64,000 bases of DNA from Candidatus Sulfotelmatobacter sp. (GCA_017883385.1 JADGNQ010000009.1:1-64000); one strand, 5' to 3'. Positions 18,282 to 27,060 are shown, counted from the stretch's first letter. Made by a program: numbers and translations. The notes: generated by a model not told the origin, from the sequence alone.

Positions 18282-19028
18282 TCACTTCGGATACCACTCC
18301 AGCAACCGCACCTCAATCCCAGTCTCTTCCAATTCTTTTTGAAAAACCGCAAGGTCCGACCCGCGGTAGTGATACGGAATAACGATCTTCGGATGGAACG
18401 CCTTCACCGCGTCCGCAGCCTCTTCCGGCGGCATGGTGTACGGCAGATTCATGCACACGAATGCCACATCGATGTTCTTGAGCGCGCGCATTTCCGGGAC
18501 GCCTTCGGTGTCGCCTGAAAAATAGAAGCGCTTGCCGCCGTACGTGAGGACGTAGCCGTTGCCGCGTCCCTTGTCGTGAAACAGTTTGCCGGGAGCGGGG
18601 CCGCGTTTCAGGTTGTAGGCGGGGATCGCTTCAATCGTCCAGCCCTGCCAGGATTTCGTTTCTCCGTTGGCAATGGGCTTGGCGGTGGTGACGGTCTGGA
18701 CCACTGCCGGCGACGAGATAATTTCCGTATCGCCCTTACTGATTTCTTTAATCGAATCGGGGTCCATGTGGTCCCCGTGAATGTCGGTGATCAAAATGAG
18801 GTCGGCCTTGGGAAGCCCCGCAAACTTCACGGGCTTGGCGGGATCGAGATAGATCGTCTTCCCGCCCGCCTCAATCAGCGTGCTGGCGTGGTTCAGAGGA
18901 GTGATCTTGACCGGCCCGGCAGAAGTAGGAAATGTCTGTGTCTGGTCGGCGGCATTCGCAAGCGCTGCGAGCGCAAAAAGAAGAGTGCAAGCGGCGTAAA
19001 CAACAATCAGAATCGCTTTCATCATCAC
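18282..19028 (-). CDS. Exported UlaG-like metal-dependent hydrolase
   Basis: 248-residue protein with a signal peptide (hydrophobic MKAILIVVYAACTLLFALAALANA) and an UlaG/MBL-fold domain: ITPLNHASTLIEAGGKTIYLDP, then the zinc site ITDIHGDHMDPDSI (HxDH), FYFSGDTEGVPEM and the final PYHYRGSD histidine. Cytoplasmic UlaG members open L-ascorbate-6-phosphate lactone; many exported relatives of this type (COG2220) have unknown substrates. It converges with the XRE gene and no sugar genes are linked. Confidence 0.85.
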   Translation of the reverse strand: MMMKAILIVVYAACTLLFALAALANAADQTQTFPTSAGPVKITPLNHASTLIEAGGKTIYLDPAKPVKFAGLPKADLILITDIHGDHMDPDSIKEISKGDTEIISSPAVVQTVTTAKPIANGETKSWQGWTIEAIPAYNLKRGPAPGKLFHDKGRGNGYVLTYGGKRFYFSGDTEGVPEMRALKNIDVAFVCMNLPYTMPPEEAADAVKAFHPKIVIPYHYRGSDLAVFQKELEETGIEVRLLEWYPK

Positions 19029-19048
19029 CCTCTCAAAATCTTAGCGTT

Positions 19049-19107
19049 GTCATCCTGAGCGAAGCGTAAGCGCCTGAAAGGCGGTCACGCGCAGTCGAAG
19101 GATCCCT
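19049..19107. repeat. GTCATCCTGAGC...GTCGAAGGATCC element, copy 1
   Basis: 59-base element nearly identical to the one at 20793-20850, including the internal AGCGCCTGAAAGGCGGTCACGCG hairpin. It sits upstream of the UlaG-like gene. Confidence 0.8.
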
Positions 19108-19239
19108 ATCAGCCAAATGCGCCTCCGGCGGCTGCAAGGCATTCCCACGGTGCTTCGGGCTTCACTTACTCTGCTTCAGTCTCGCCCGTAAGAACTATAC
19201 GCCTGACGACCACCCGGTGTTCGGCGTGCAAGGAAGCAA

Positions 19240-19245
19240 TATAAT
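19240..19245 (+). promoter_or_regulatory. Consensus -10 box TATAAT
   Basis: Perfect TATAAT 28 bases before the ATG of the small antitoxin-like gene; the -35 region (GTGTTC) is poor. Confidence 0.4.
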
Positions 19246-19272
19246 CTGTCGATAGATGTTAGAAAGAACGCA

Positions 19273-19452
19273 ATGACCGACGACGCTGACAAGCAAGAAT
19301 TCGAACGCACCAAAAGCGAAATCGACGAGATTCTGCGCCGGGTCGATTCTTTGCCGGTCTTGGATTCCCGTGGCGTAGACGAGATTCTTGGATACAACGA
19401 GTTCGGTATTCCGCAATCAGGGGACCGCCATTCGTCCAAGACCACGCTATAG
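19273..19452 (+). CDS. Orphan VapB-like antitoxin tail protein
   Basis: 59-residue frame with an AGAAAG ribosome-binding sequence and a TATAAT box upstream. The first half is acidic and helical (DKQEFERTKSEIDEILRRV). The second half, LPVLDSRGVDEILGYNEFGIPQ, closely resembles the C-terminal toxin-binding tail of VapB antitoxins of the Rv0623/PSK type, which usually reads PVLD-R-DEILGYDE-GLP. The usual N-terminal DNA-binding segment is missing, and no PIN-domain toxin is readable downstream in any frame up to 19560. It may be an anti-toxin-like inhibitor acting in trans or the remnant of a VapBC pair. The family assignment is from memory and needs a profile search. Confidence 0.55.
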   Translation: MTDDADKQEFERTKSEIDEILRRVDSLPVLDSRGVDEILGYNEFGIPQSGDRHSSKTTL

Positions 19453-19556
19453 GCCTAGACCTATGCCGAAGGACTTCCGTCCTACTCTTCCTCTTCCTTC
19501 CCCTCACCGCTCTCGTTCCCGATCATCTTCCACGCCGACGCCGTTGTCCGCGCGCG

Positions 19557-20729
19557 CTACTCTTGTCTGGTAAGTATTCCGTCTTGAAAAAAGAACTGCC
19601 TCCTTTTCCCCGACGGCAATGTAACCGTTGTCTGCACTACTTCGTTTCCATTCAACTTATACTCATAGCCATACTTCTCCCCATCCGCGAGCATCTGTTC
19701 TGAAACCCGTTCATTTACATACTTGATTCGCAACAGAATGTTCCAATCACCGTCAAGCACCGTGCTCAAGAGCCATGGATCATAGTTCGCTTCGCGGACA
19801 CCCGCCTGATACTCGTACCGGTATAGGACTCGAGATCCATCGGCAACACTGATTAGACGTTCGAATTGGTCATAGGAATATATGCGGAGGTGGCCCGCAT
19901 CATCCTGAGCCTCGACAATTCGATCACCGTCATACCTGAACCGAATGCTGTGACCGCTCGGCGAAATCAACTCCTCGAGATTACGCACGTTATCTCTCTT
20001 CAGGTGAGTGTGATGGCCTTCTGCGTCGACCATCTCAGTCGGAGCGCCTTGAGCGAAGTTCTTCGCGTGGTAGGCCTCGGGAAAATAAATCTTACGACCA
20101 TCCCGGAAAGTCATGGTCCAGCCGTTCCCATTCCACGCAATCTGCGCCCCATAGAACTCGGAGGATGACCGATCATGCCGAAAAACCGCGTCCGCGTATC
20201 CGGTTCCCTTCGAGATGGGTGGCAAGTACACCACGTTGCCATCTTCTAGGTTCAGATTCATATACGTATACGGAAATCTCGTCCCCGTGGGGCATATGTC
20301 ATATGGATGATTCATGCCGACTCCAAACGCCCGGATGTCGCGATCCCACGTGTGATATGTCCGCGTGAGAGTCAAAGGCACCACATCAGGAACAAAGAGA
20401 TCGGTCTGGAACAACTTGAAATTCCCGTTGCGCAGGTTTACCACGAATTCGTTCACCGGCGCGTCGTGCCGCACGGTGGGCTTCACCAACGAAACCGAGG
20501 TCTTGAACTTTGCTGGACTTGATCCGGAAGCTAGTGAAATGACCAACCACGCCTGCGACCCATCCCACGCCGGAGGCGAATCTGTGAACGGTAGCAGCTC
20601 CACCTTCCCAGGGCTCGCAGGCCGCTTCCACAAGAACAGAAACTCAGAACAACCAAGCAGCCCCAACACCAGAGCCCACTTCCAGAGCGGCGGATGCCAA
20701 AAGTTCTTCGTTCTTACGCCTGATTCCAC
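19557..20729 (-). CDS. RHS/YD-repeat-type protein, DUF6531-like, truncated form
   Basis: About 390 residues. After a membrane anchor or signal segment (WKWALVLGLLGCSEFLFLW) comes a DUF6531-like start of RHS proteins (VNLRNGNFKLFQTDLFVPDVVPLTLTRTYHTWD is the core; it recurs in RHS wall proteins), then about four YD-type repeats (HSIRFRYDGDRIVEAQDDAGHLRIYSYD, and SRVLYRYEYQ). Full RHS proteins exceed 1,000 residues and end in a toxin; here the frame stops after QDGILTRQE, so it is a short or truncated member. The frame opens at 20786, but that N-terminus would be encoded by the terminator of the EF-G gene; GTG 20729 has GGAG six bases upstream and is preferred. Confidence 0.72.
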   Translation of the reverse strand: MESGVRTKNFWHPPLWKWALVLGLLGCSEFLFLWKRPASPGKVELLPFTDSPPAWDGSQAWLVISLASGSSPAKFKTSVSLVKPTVRHDAPVNEFVVNLRNGNFKLFQTDLFVPDVVPLTLTRTYHTWDRDIRAFGVGMNHPYDICPTGTRFPYTYMNLNLEDGNVVYLPPISKGTGYADAVFRHDRSSSEFYGAQIAWNGNGWTMTFRDGRKIYFPEAYHAKNFAQGAPTEMVDAEGHHTHLKRDNVRNLEELISPSGHSIRFRYDGDRIVEAQDDAGHLRIYSYDQFERLISVADGSRVLYRYEYQAGVREANYDPWLLSTVLDGDWNILLRIKYVNERVSEQMLADGEKYGYEYKLNGNEVVQTTVTLPSGKRRQFFFQDGILTRQE

Positions 20730-20750
20730 AACAGTCTCCACATGCCCCCG

Positions 20751-20780
20751 AAAAACAAAAGGCGGCGCAATCCGCCGCCT
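20751..20780 (-). terminator. Intrinsic terminator of the EF-G-like gene
   Basis: On the minus strand, an 8-bp stem AGGCGGCG / CGCCGCCT with a five-base loop is followed by a T-rich tail (TTTTGTTTTT). It lies about 130 bases after the EF-G-like stop codon and immediately in front of the RHS-type gene. Confidence 0.75.
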
Positions 20781-20792
20781 ACCCAAAGCGTT

Positions 20793-20850
20793 GTCATCCT
20801 GAGCGAAGGGTGAGCGCCTGAAAGGCGGTCACGCGCAGTCGAAGGATCCC
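20793..20850. repeat. GTCATCCTGAGC...GTCGAAGGATCC element, copy 2
   Basis: Nearly identical to 19049-19107; differs at a few positions near the loop (GAAGGGTGAGCG against GAAGCGTAAGCG). It sits between the EF-G-like gene and its terminator. Confidence 0.8.
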
Positions 20851-20907
20851 TGTACCCTTAACTCACCCCACCCGCATCAAGGCATTCTCCCTGTGCATCG
20901 CGCGAAG

Positions 20908-23022
20908 CTACTCTTCCTCTTCCTTCACCTCGCCCCGCTCCGCCTTGGCCTTCTCGATAATCTTGTCCTGCAACTGCCCCGGCACAACGTCGTAGTGATG
21001 CATTTCCATGTTGAAGCTGCCGCGGCCTTGCGTCATCGACGTCAGCTCCACGCCGTAGGTCAGCATCTCGGCCATGGGCACTTCGGCTTTCACCACCGTG
21101 TTGCCGGCCTTGTTGTCCATGCCCTGGATGCGCCCGCGCCGGCTGTTCAAGTCGCCCATAATCGAGCCGGCGAAGTCGTCCGGCACGGTGATCTCCACTG
21201 ACATTACAGGCTCCAGGATGGTGGGCTTGGCCTGCTCGATCGCTTTCCTAAACGCGATGCGGCCCGCCATCTGAAACGACATGTCGTTCGAATCAACATC
21301 GTGATACGAGCCGTCATATAAGACGACTCGAAAGTCGACCACCGGAAATCCGGCAAGATGCCCGCGCGCCGCCGCGTCTTTGATTCCTTTTTCGATGGCG
21401 GGAATGTAGTTCTTCGGAATCGCGCCGCCGAAAATGTCGTTCACAAACTCAAACTGCCCGCCGCGCGGCAGCGGCTCCATCTTGATCTTGCAATCGCCGT
21501 ACTGCCCGTGCCCGCCGGTCTGCTTCTTGTGTCGCCCCTGGACATCCGCCTTGCCGCGAATCGTCTCCCGGTACGGCACCTTGGGCGCTTTCAGAACCAC
21601 TTCCGTGTGATAGCGCTTCTTCAGCTTCGCCACCACAACTTCAATGTGCTGCTGTCCCGTTCCCGCAATCAGAAACTCCTGCGTCTGCGGATCGCGGAAG
21701 AAGCGCAGCATGGCATCCTCTTCCATGAGTTTGTGGAGTCCGGGCCCCAACTTGTCTTCATCCGCGCGGCTCTTGGGCTCGATGGCAAACGTGATCGCCG
21801 GCTCCGGCAGTTTGACCCGCGGATACTGAATCGGCGCCGCTTTGTCTCCCAGGGTGTCGCCGGTCAGCGTGTCTTTCAGTTTCGCGACCGCGCCAATGTC
21901 GCCCGCATGCAGCTCTTGCACCGGAATCGCCGTCTTCCCCTGCATGGTCGAGATGTGGGCGAACTTTTCCTGCACGCCGCGACCGAAGTTCAGCATGGTG
22001 GCATCATTCTTCAGCACGCCGGAAAAAACTTTGAAATACGAAATCCGGCCCGCAAACGCATCTGAGACTGTCCGAAACACATAGAGCGACACCGGCTCGG
22101 TATCCGCCTCACGCCGTTTCGGAGGCTCGCCGTTCTCGGGAGCTTCTCCCTGCACCCACTCGTGCTCGGAAGGCGCGGGTGTGTAGTCGATGATGAAGTC
22201 CATCACCCGGTCCGCCCCAATGTTCCCCAGCCCCGAGCTGAAGATGACGGGGAAAATCTTGTCTTCGCGGATGGCGTTGTGCAGCGCCGGAATCAGATCT
22301 TCTTCGCCCAGCGTCCCGGCCTCGAAGAATTTCTCCATCAGCTTGTCGTCGCCCTCGGCCACCAGTTCCACCAGCATCTCGTGCGCTTCCTGCACCTGCG
22401 CCCGCATGTTGGCCGGAATCTCCGTCTCTTTGCCCTTGCCGTTTCCGCCCAGCTCGTAGGTGTAAGCCTTCATGCGCACCAGATCGACCACGCCGGTCAA
22501 ACTCTTCTCGCTGCCAATGGGCAGTTCAATCGGGATCACGTCCCGCCCAAACGCGGCGGTCAGCGATTCCAGCACGCGCTCGGCGTTGGCCCGGTCGCGA
22601 TCCATGCGATTCACCACGATCAGCCGCGGCGTCTTGTACTCTTCGCAGTAATTCCACACCCGCTGCGTGACAACCTCCACGCCGGCCACGCCGTCGACGA
22701 CCACGATCGCCGCATCCACCACCGGCAGCGCCATCTTGGCCTCGTGCACGAACATGCTGAACCCGGGCGTGTCGAGAATATTGATCTTGGTCGTGCCCCC
22801 ACTCGTGCTCCACTCCACCACGGCGACGCCGGTGGAAATCGACATCTTGCGGGCGATCTCTTCCTCGTCGTAATCGGTGGTGGCCGAACCGTCGTCCACG
22901 TGGCCCTGGCGCTGGGTCGCGCCCGCCGTGTAAAGCATGGCCGACACCAGCGTGGTTTTCCCCGCATGCCCGTGCCCCACCATCGCTACATTCCTGATGT
23001 TTGTTCCCGAATAGACTTTCAA
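20908..23022 (-). CDS. Elongation factor G-like GTPase (EF-G paralogue)
   Basis: 704-residue translational GTPase. The G1 loop is GHGHAGKTTL instead of the canonical AHIDAGKTT, G3 is DTPGFSMF and G4 is NRMD; domains II-V follow with GRGVQEKFAHI, the domain IV GGHGQYGDCKI and C-terminal VPMAEMLTYGVELTSMTQGRG. These changes place it in the EF-G-like class (often annotated fusA2), whose role differs from canonical translocation and may concern ribosome recycling or stress. Initiation is at TTG 23022, with a perfect AAGGAG (23029-23034) six bases upstream; the longer frame to 23103 is not conserved. The C-terminus ends in an acidic EEEE tail. Confidence 0.92.
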   Translation of the reverse strand: MKVYSGTNIRNVAMVGHGHAGKTTLVSAMLYTAGATQRQGHVDDGSATTDYDEEEIARKMSISTGVAVVEWSTSGGTTKINILDTPGFSMFVHEAKMALPVVDAAIVVVDGVAGVEVVTQRVWNYCEEYKTPRLIVVNRMDRDRANAERVLESLTAAFGRDVIPIELPIGSEKSLTGVVDLVRMKAYTYELGGNGKGKETEIPANMRAQVQEAHEMLVELVAEGDDKLMEKFFEAGTLGEEDLIPALHNAIREDKIFPVIFSSGLGNIGADRVMDFIIDYTPAPSEHEWVQGEAPENGEPPKRREADTEPVSLYVFRTVSDAFAGRISYFKVFSGVLKNDATMLNFGRGVQEKFAHISTMQGKTAIPVQELHAGDIGAVAKLKDTLTGDTLGDKAAPIQYPRVKLPEPAITFAIEPKSRADEDKLGPGLHKLMEEDAMLRFFRDPQTQEFLIAGTGQQHIEVVVAKLKKRYHTEVVLKAPKVPYRETIRGKADVQGRHKKQTGGHGQYGDCKIKMEPLPRGGQFEFVNDIFGGAIPKNYIPAIEKGIKDAAARGHLAGFPVVDFRVVLYDGSYHDVDSNDMSFQMAGRIAFRKAIEQAKPTILEPVMSVEITVPDDFAGSIMGDLNSRRGRIQGMDNKAGNTVVKAEVPMAEMLTYGVELTSMTQGRGSFNMEMHHYDVVPGQLQDKIIEKAKAERGEVKEEEE

Positions 23023-23185
23023 GTTGGGCTCCTTCGGCAGGCGTGGGACGAGAAAAGGCCTATGAATGAGGATTAGGACAGGAACAGGCCAGCCCGACAT
23101 CACCCGCCAAAACTAAGGATGCTACCACGCGGAAGCGGAAGCCTCAACAGGGTTCCATTCGGGAGGAAATTGATCGTTACGCCGG

Positions 23186-23707
23186 TTATCCCGAAAACGA
23201 TTTGGCAATCGTTCTCATCGGCAGGAACAGCCTGAGCTTGTCTTCCGGCAATTCGAGAAAGCCGTATTTTCGATAGAAACTCGCTGCGTCGGGGTCAACC
23301 GCTTCGACGAATACTGCCCAGGATGCAACCTCCTTTGCTACCACTAGACTCCGATGTAAGGCGTTCATCAGGGCCAGCGACCCAAGGCCCGTGCCTTTGC
23401 ATTTCTCAGCGACGGCGAGCCTTCCAAGTAAAGTGACGCCCACATAGCCGTACCTGCCCGCTTTCTTCGCAATCTCGGATGGGAGTTGTTCGAGTTTGAG
23501 CTCTCTGCTGGAAAGGGTGTAGTAGGCCAGAACTGTTTTCGGGTCATCTTTGGCTGTGATCACGAAAACGCTGGCCAACCTTCGATTGACGTCCTGTGAC
23601 GCTTGCTCTCGAATGTATTGATCGAGGGAAGCATTTCCGCAACAAAAAGCCGCCCGGTCGTGATTCCCGAGCGGCTCAATGTTGTATTCACTTTTGTCGG
23701 CGATCAC
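23186..23707 (-). CDS. GNAT acetyltransferase toxin (TacT/AtaT-like)
   Basis: 173-residue GNAT-fold protein with the marks of TacT-type toxins that acetylate aminoacyl-tRNA and stop translation: FCCGNASLDQYIREQA near the N-terminus, FVITAKDDPKTVLAYYTLSS, the acetyl-CoA loop KCKGTGLGSLALMNAL (Q/RxxGxG-like) and the C-terminal DAASFYRKYGF containing the catalytic tyrosine of the family. It starts seven bases after the stop of a DUF1778 gene, its cognate antitoxin. The gene appears intact. Confidence 0.92.
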   Translation of the reverse strand: MIADKSEYNIEPLGNHDRAAFCCGNASLDQYIREQASQDVNRRLASVFVITAKDDPKTVLAYYTLSSRELKLEQLPSEIAKKAGRYGYVGVTLLGRLAVAEKCKGTGLGSLALMNALHRSLVVAKEVASWAVFVEAVDPDAASFYRKYGFLELPEDKLRLFLPMRTIAKSFSG

Positions 23708-23714
23708 TGCGTGT

Positions 23715-23990
23715 TTATTTCATTCTCGAATAGGCCCTTGCAGCCTCACGCAGCGCCTGGTTCGGTTCCGGCGGATTCATCACAGCCTCTACGAACGCTC
23801 GCTGATTGCGTTGACTGAGCTCAATCCTGGTGTACTCCTCAACAACACTGGTCGCGGCTCGTTGCATACTCGTGATTGCAAAATCCGTCAGCGTGACTCC
23901 TTCGATTTCGGCGGCCCGCTCAAACAGTCGCTTCTGCTTGGCGCTAACCCGGGCCTCGATCCTCGCTTGTTGTGGAGCAGCCATCTCCAT
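23715..23990 (-). CDS. DUF1778 antitoxin (TacA-like)
   Basis: 91-residue antitoxin: ribbon-helix-helix N-terminus (RIEARVSAKQKRLFERAAEIEGVTLTDFAI) for DNA binding and a C-terminal tail (SQRNQRAFVEAVMNPPEPNQALREAARAY) with the PPxPNxxLR motif that wraps around the GNAT toxin. Gene order antitoxin-toxin and the seven-base gap are typical. A perfect 9-1-9 palindrome 18 bases upstream is the expected autoregulatory operator. Confidence 0.93.
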   Translation of the reverse strand: MEMAAPQQARIEARVSAKQKRLFERAAEIEGVTLTDFAITSMQRAATSVVEEYTRIELSQRNQRAFVEAVMNPPEPNQALREAARAYSRMK

Positions 23991-24007
23991 ACCCTCTGCT
24001 GCATACT

Positions 24008-24026
24008 GTACGGCAATTTGCCGTAC
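24008..24026. promoter_or_regulatory. Operator of the TacAT-type operon
   Basis: Perfect inverted repeat GTACGGCAA-T-TTGCCGTAC, 18 bases upstream of the DUF1778 start codon. Ribbon-helix-helix antitoxins bind such repeats conditionally with their toxin. Confidence 0.75.
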
Positions 24027-24049
24027 GTGTCAATCCCCCACACCGAAGC

Positions 24050-26485
24050 CTACTCTGCCCGCAACGTACTCGCCGGATCGACCTGCGCCGCGCGCCATGC
24101 GGGCACACCGCACGCAATCGCCGACACGCCCGCCAGCAGCACGATCACGCCGAGATACGTGGCCGGATCCAGACGCGACACGCCGAACAGCAGCGTGATG
24201 AGGGCCTGGCTCGCAGCGATCGCCCCGGCGAGTCCAATCACAATACCGAGACCGGTCAGCCGCATGCCCTGACGAATCACCAGGGCGAGGATGTCACCAC
24301 GATTCGCCCCCAATGCTACCCGCACTCCGATTTCGCGCATGCGCTCGGTGACGCTGCCGGATAAGACACCGTAAATCCCGGTTGCCGCGAGTACCAGCGC
24401 CGCCAGGCCAAACGCCTCGAAGAGGATCAGCACAAAACGTCGTTCGGCCTCCGACGTGGCGAGCAGGCTGTCCATGGTGGCGACTCGAACGATCGGCTGG
24501 TCTCGGTCGACCGACCAGATGGCATTCTTGATTGTGGGGGTAAGGGCCGCCGCATCTCCGCGTGTGCGGATCACCAGCGACTGCGCCCGATCGACCCAGG
24601 AGAACTGCGAAGTCGCAGTGTAGTACGCATTCGTTTCGCCAAGCGCCAGGGATGCCTGCTTCACATCGCCCACCACGCCGACAACTGTGCCCCACGGCCG
24701 GTCCGCGCGACCGATATCGGGACCAACGCGAACCCGCTGCCCGAGCGGGTCTTGCCCCGGGAACTTGCGCTTCGCGAAAGACTCGCTGAGCAGAACGGCC
24801 TGCGGCGCGCCCGCCACGTCGCGATCATTGAGCAAGCGGCCGCGGCGAAGCGGAATGTGCATTGCCTCGAAATAGCTGGGGCTCACGGCATAGCGAAGCC
24901 CGGCCTCGGAGTTCTCGTTCGCATCCGACTGGAACTGCACTCCGTAGGTGTCAAAGTCGCCGCTCAGCGGCAATTGACTGGTGAAAGCCGCCGTCTCGAC
25001 GCCAGGAACCTGACGCACGGATTCGAGGGCTTGCGTAAAGAATCGAGTCCGGGCGCTGTCGTCGTCGAACCGGTGGCCCGTTTCCTGCACTTGCATAGTG
25101 AGCACGTGGGCAGCATCGAACCCAGGATCGATCGCGAACAGGCGGCCCAGGCTGCGCAGCAACAATCCCGCGCTGGCCAGCAGAACGAGTGCAATCGCGA
25201 CCTCCGCGACGACCAGGGTGCGTCGCGCCAATTGCTGAACACCCGCCGTGCGCGTCGAGCTTTGCTGCACTCCCATGCGCAGGTCGCCGCGAGAAGCGTA
25301 CCGTGCCGGAATCAGCCCCATCACCAGGCCGATGAGCGCGGTGATGCCAAGTGCAAAGGCAAATACCGTGCCGTCCAATCGGATCGCGTCTACCCGCGGC
25401 AGTCCCGGCGGGCTGAGGGCCACCAGCGCGCGTACACCGAACTGTGCTACCAGCATTCCGAGCGCCCCACCGAGCATGGCCAGCAGCAAACTCTCCGTGA
25501 GCAGTTGCCGGATCAGTCGTGGTCGTGCTGCGCCCAGAGCGGCACGCAGTGCAAACTCACCTTGGCGCTGCGCGCCGCGGGCAAGCAGCAGATTCGTCAC
25601 GTTCACGCACGCGATCAGGAGCACCAGAATCACCGCCCCGAGAACGGCGAGCAGCGCAGGCTTCACGCCACCGGCAATGTCCTCCTGCAGCGCGTTTACG
25701 ACGAGCCCTTGGTCAAGGGATGCCCAGGCGGGCCGCGGAAATTCGGCTACTCGGGTACGGGCGATCAGGTCAAGATCGCTCCGCGCTTGATCCTTGCTGA
25801 CGCCAGCGCGCAGCCGCCCCACCATTCGCAGGTGATGACCCCATTCCCGGGTCTGTTGGGAAACGATGTTCCCAGCGTCGTACTGCAAAGGCGACCAGAA
25901 CTCCGCCGATGGACTGAGCACATTGTCGAACGAGCTCGGCATCACGCCGATGACAGTGTAGTTGTCGCCGTCGAGCTTGACGTCTCGACCAATGATCGTG
26001 CTGTCGGCGCCGAAGTGCGCGCGCCATGACCCGTTGCTGAGGATCACCATGTTCGGGCCGTGAAACACATCGTCTGAAGCCTGGAAGTCTCGTCCCAGCG
26101 CCGGCGCAACACCCAGCGTGCGGAAGTAACTGGCGCTAATTCTTTGGCCATCCAACCGCTCGGGTTGAGCCGCGCCGGTGAGAGTCGGCTGCCACGGATT
26201 CATCACGGCGATCGCGTCGAAGGCACGATTGCGTTCCGCCAGTTCGCGATACGTATGAAAGGTCTGGGGGATGCGCGACCCGTCGCTCCCGGCGTACCAG
26301 ATCATCATGAGCCGGCTGGCTTGCGGATACGGCAGCGGCTCGAACAAGATGGGATTCACCGCGCTGAAGATTGCCGTGACCGCGCCGATGCCCAGACCCA
26401 GGACAACGATGGCTGTGCAGGCAAAGCCTGGATTCTTGCGCAACTGCCGCCACGCGTAGCGAAAATCTTGCAGCCAGATCCGCAT
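24050..26485 (-). CDS. ABC transporter permease, acidobacterial duplicated orphan permease type
   Basis: 811 residues with two tandem MacB_PCD-FtsX units: helix 1 in WRQLRKNPGFACTAIVVLGLGIGAVTAIFSAVN, a periplasmic domain, three helices (LLAVLGAVILVLLIACVNVTNLLLAR, LLAMLGGALGMLVAQFGVRAL, ALGITALIGLVMGLIPA cores), then a second copy starting LARRTLVVAEVAIALVLLASAGLLL and ending with the usual three C-terminal helices and PAWRAAQVDPASTLRAE. This fused layout is the ADOP family (TIGR03434), abundant in Acidobacteria, usually without an ATPase gene next to it, as here. Start ATG 26485 follows GAGGAG. Substrate unknown. Confidence 0.93.
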   Translation of the reverse strand: MRIWLQDFRYAWRQLRKNPGFACTAIVVLGLGIGAVTAIFSAVNPILFEPLPYPQASRLMMIWYAGSDGSRIPQTFHTYRELAERNRAFDAIAVMNPWQPTLTGAAQPERLDGQRISASYFRTLGVAPALGRDFQASDDVFHGPNMVILSNGSWRAHFGADSTIIGRDVKLDGDNYTVIGVMPSSFDNVLSPSAEFWSPLQYDAGNIVSQQTREWGHHLRMVGRLRAGVSKDQARSDLDLIARTRVAEFPRPAWASLDQGLVVNALQEDIAGGVKPALLAVLGAVILVLLIACVNVTNLLLARGAQRQGEFALRAALGAARPRLIRQLLTESLLLAMLGGALGMLVAQFGVRALVALSPPGLPRVDAIRLDGTVFAFALGITALIGLVMGLIPARYASRGDLRMGVQQSSTRTAGVQQLARRTLVVAEVAIALVLLASAGLLLRSLGRLFAIDPGFDAAHVLTMQVQETGHRFDDDSARTRFFTQALESVRQVPGVETAAFTSQLPLSGDFDTYGVQFQSDANENSEAGLRYAVSPSYFEAMHIPLRRGRLLNDRDVAGAPQAVLLSESFAKRKFPGQDPLGQRVRVGPDIGRADRPWGTVVGVVGDVKQASLALGETNAYYTATSQFSWVDRAQSLVIRTRGDAAALTPTIKNAIWSVDRDQPIVRVATMDSLLATSEAERRFVLILFEAFGLAALVLAATGIYGVLSGSVTERMREIGVRVALGANRGDILALVIRQGMRLTGLGIVIGLAGAIAASQALITLLFGVSRLDPATYLGVIVLLAGVSAIACGVPAWRAAQVDPASTLRAE

Positions 26486-26757
26486 TGGGACTCCTCGAGC
26501 GCTGTCTTCCCCCTTCACCAAGGGCAAGGTTGTCGCCAATCACACCCCGCACAACCCCTTGAAAATCAAGCTGGACTCAGTTCGAGGAGCGCGGGAGGGT
26601 GTTCAGATTCAAAAGGGGGTGTCCGGAACTGAACAGCTCTGGGGGCCTCCCCTCGGGTTCCAGCCCGTGTGGCGCGGGCACCGCTCGCGGACTCAGTTGC
26701 GGAGCTTGACCCGTCGGAGCAGCAATCGCGGTCCCCGACAGTGTATGATCTCCACGC

Positions 26758-27060
26758 ATGCTAGGCGGACGCACCAGCGAGCAGTGGATCGCGCAATACT
26801 CCATTAGCCACCAGCACCGGGTTAACCGCGCCTGCCACACCTTGGGCATTCCCCTCATTCTGGTCTCGGTCGCAGTCGCCATCGCTGGCTTCTTCTACCA
26901 CCGTCTGTGGTTCTACGCCTTGGGCCTGTTCGTCATCGGATGGATCTTCCAGTTCATCGGCCACGCCTTCGAAGGCAAGCCGCCAGAGTTCTTCCACGAC
27001 TGGCGCTTCCTTTTTGTCGGCGTCCGCTGGTGGTGGGCCAAGATCAACGGCAAAGCCTGA
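26758..27060 (+). CDS. Mpo1/DUF962-like membrane protein
   Basis: 100-residue protein of the DUF962/YGL010w family. Family marks are QYSISHQHRVNRACHTLGIPL (histidine-rich N-terminus), two membrane spans (ILVSVAVAIAGFFYH and FYALGLFVIGWIFQFI) and GHAFEGKPPEFFHDWRFLFVG. Yeast Mpo1 is an Fe(II)-dependent dioxygenase that alpha-oxidises 2-hydroxy fatty acids; bacterial members are shorter and mostly uncharacterised, but the His pattern needed for iron is kept. It lies 80 bases before the globin gene in the same orientation. Confidence 0.88.
   Translation: MLGGRTSEQWIAQYSISHQHRVNRACHTLGIPLILVSVAVAIAGFFYHRLWFYALGLFVIGWIFQFIGHAFEGKPPEFFHDWRFLFVGVRWWWAKINGKA

Noticed and set aside
19453-19556. Search for a PIN-domain toxin after the VapB-like gene
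   Set aside because: None of the three forward frames gives a PIN start or acidic motif before the RHS-type gene begins on the other strand.
22162-23076. Long plus-strand frame antisense to the EF-G-like gene
   Set aside because: Composition (His/Arg/Gln-rich) is typical of a shadow frame; the opposite strand has full EF-G motifs.
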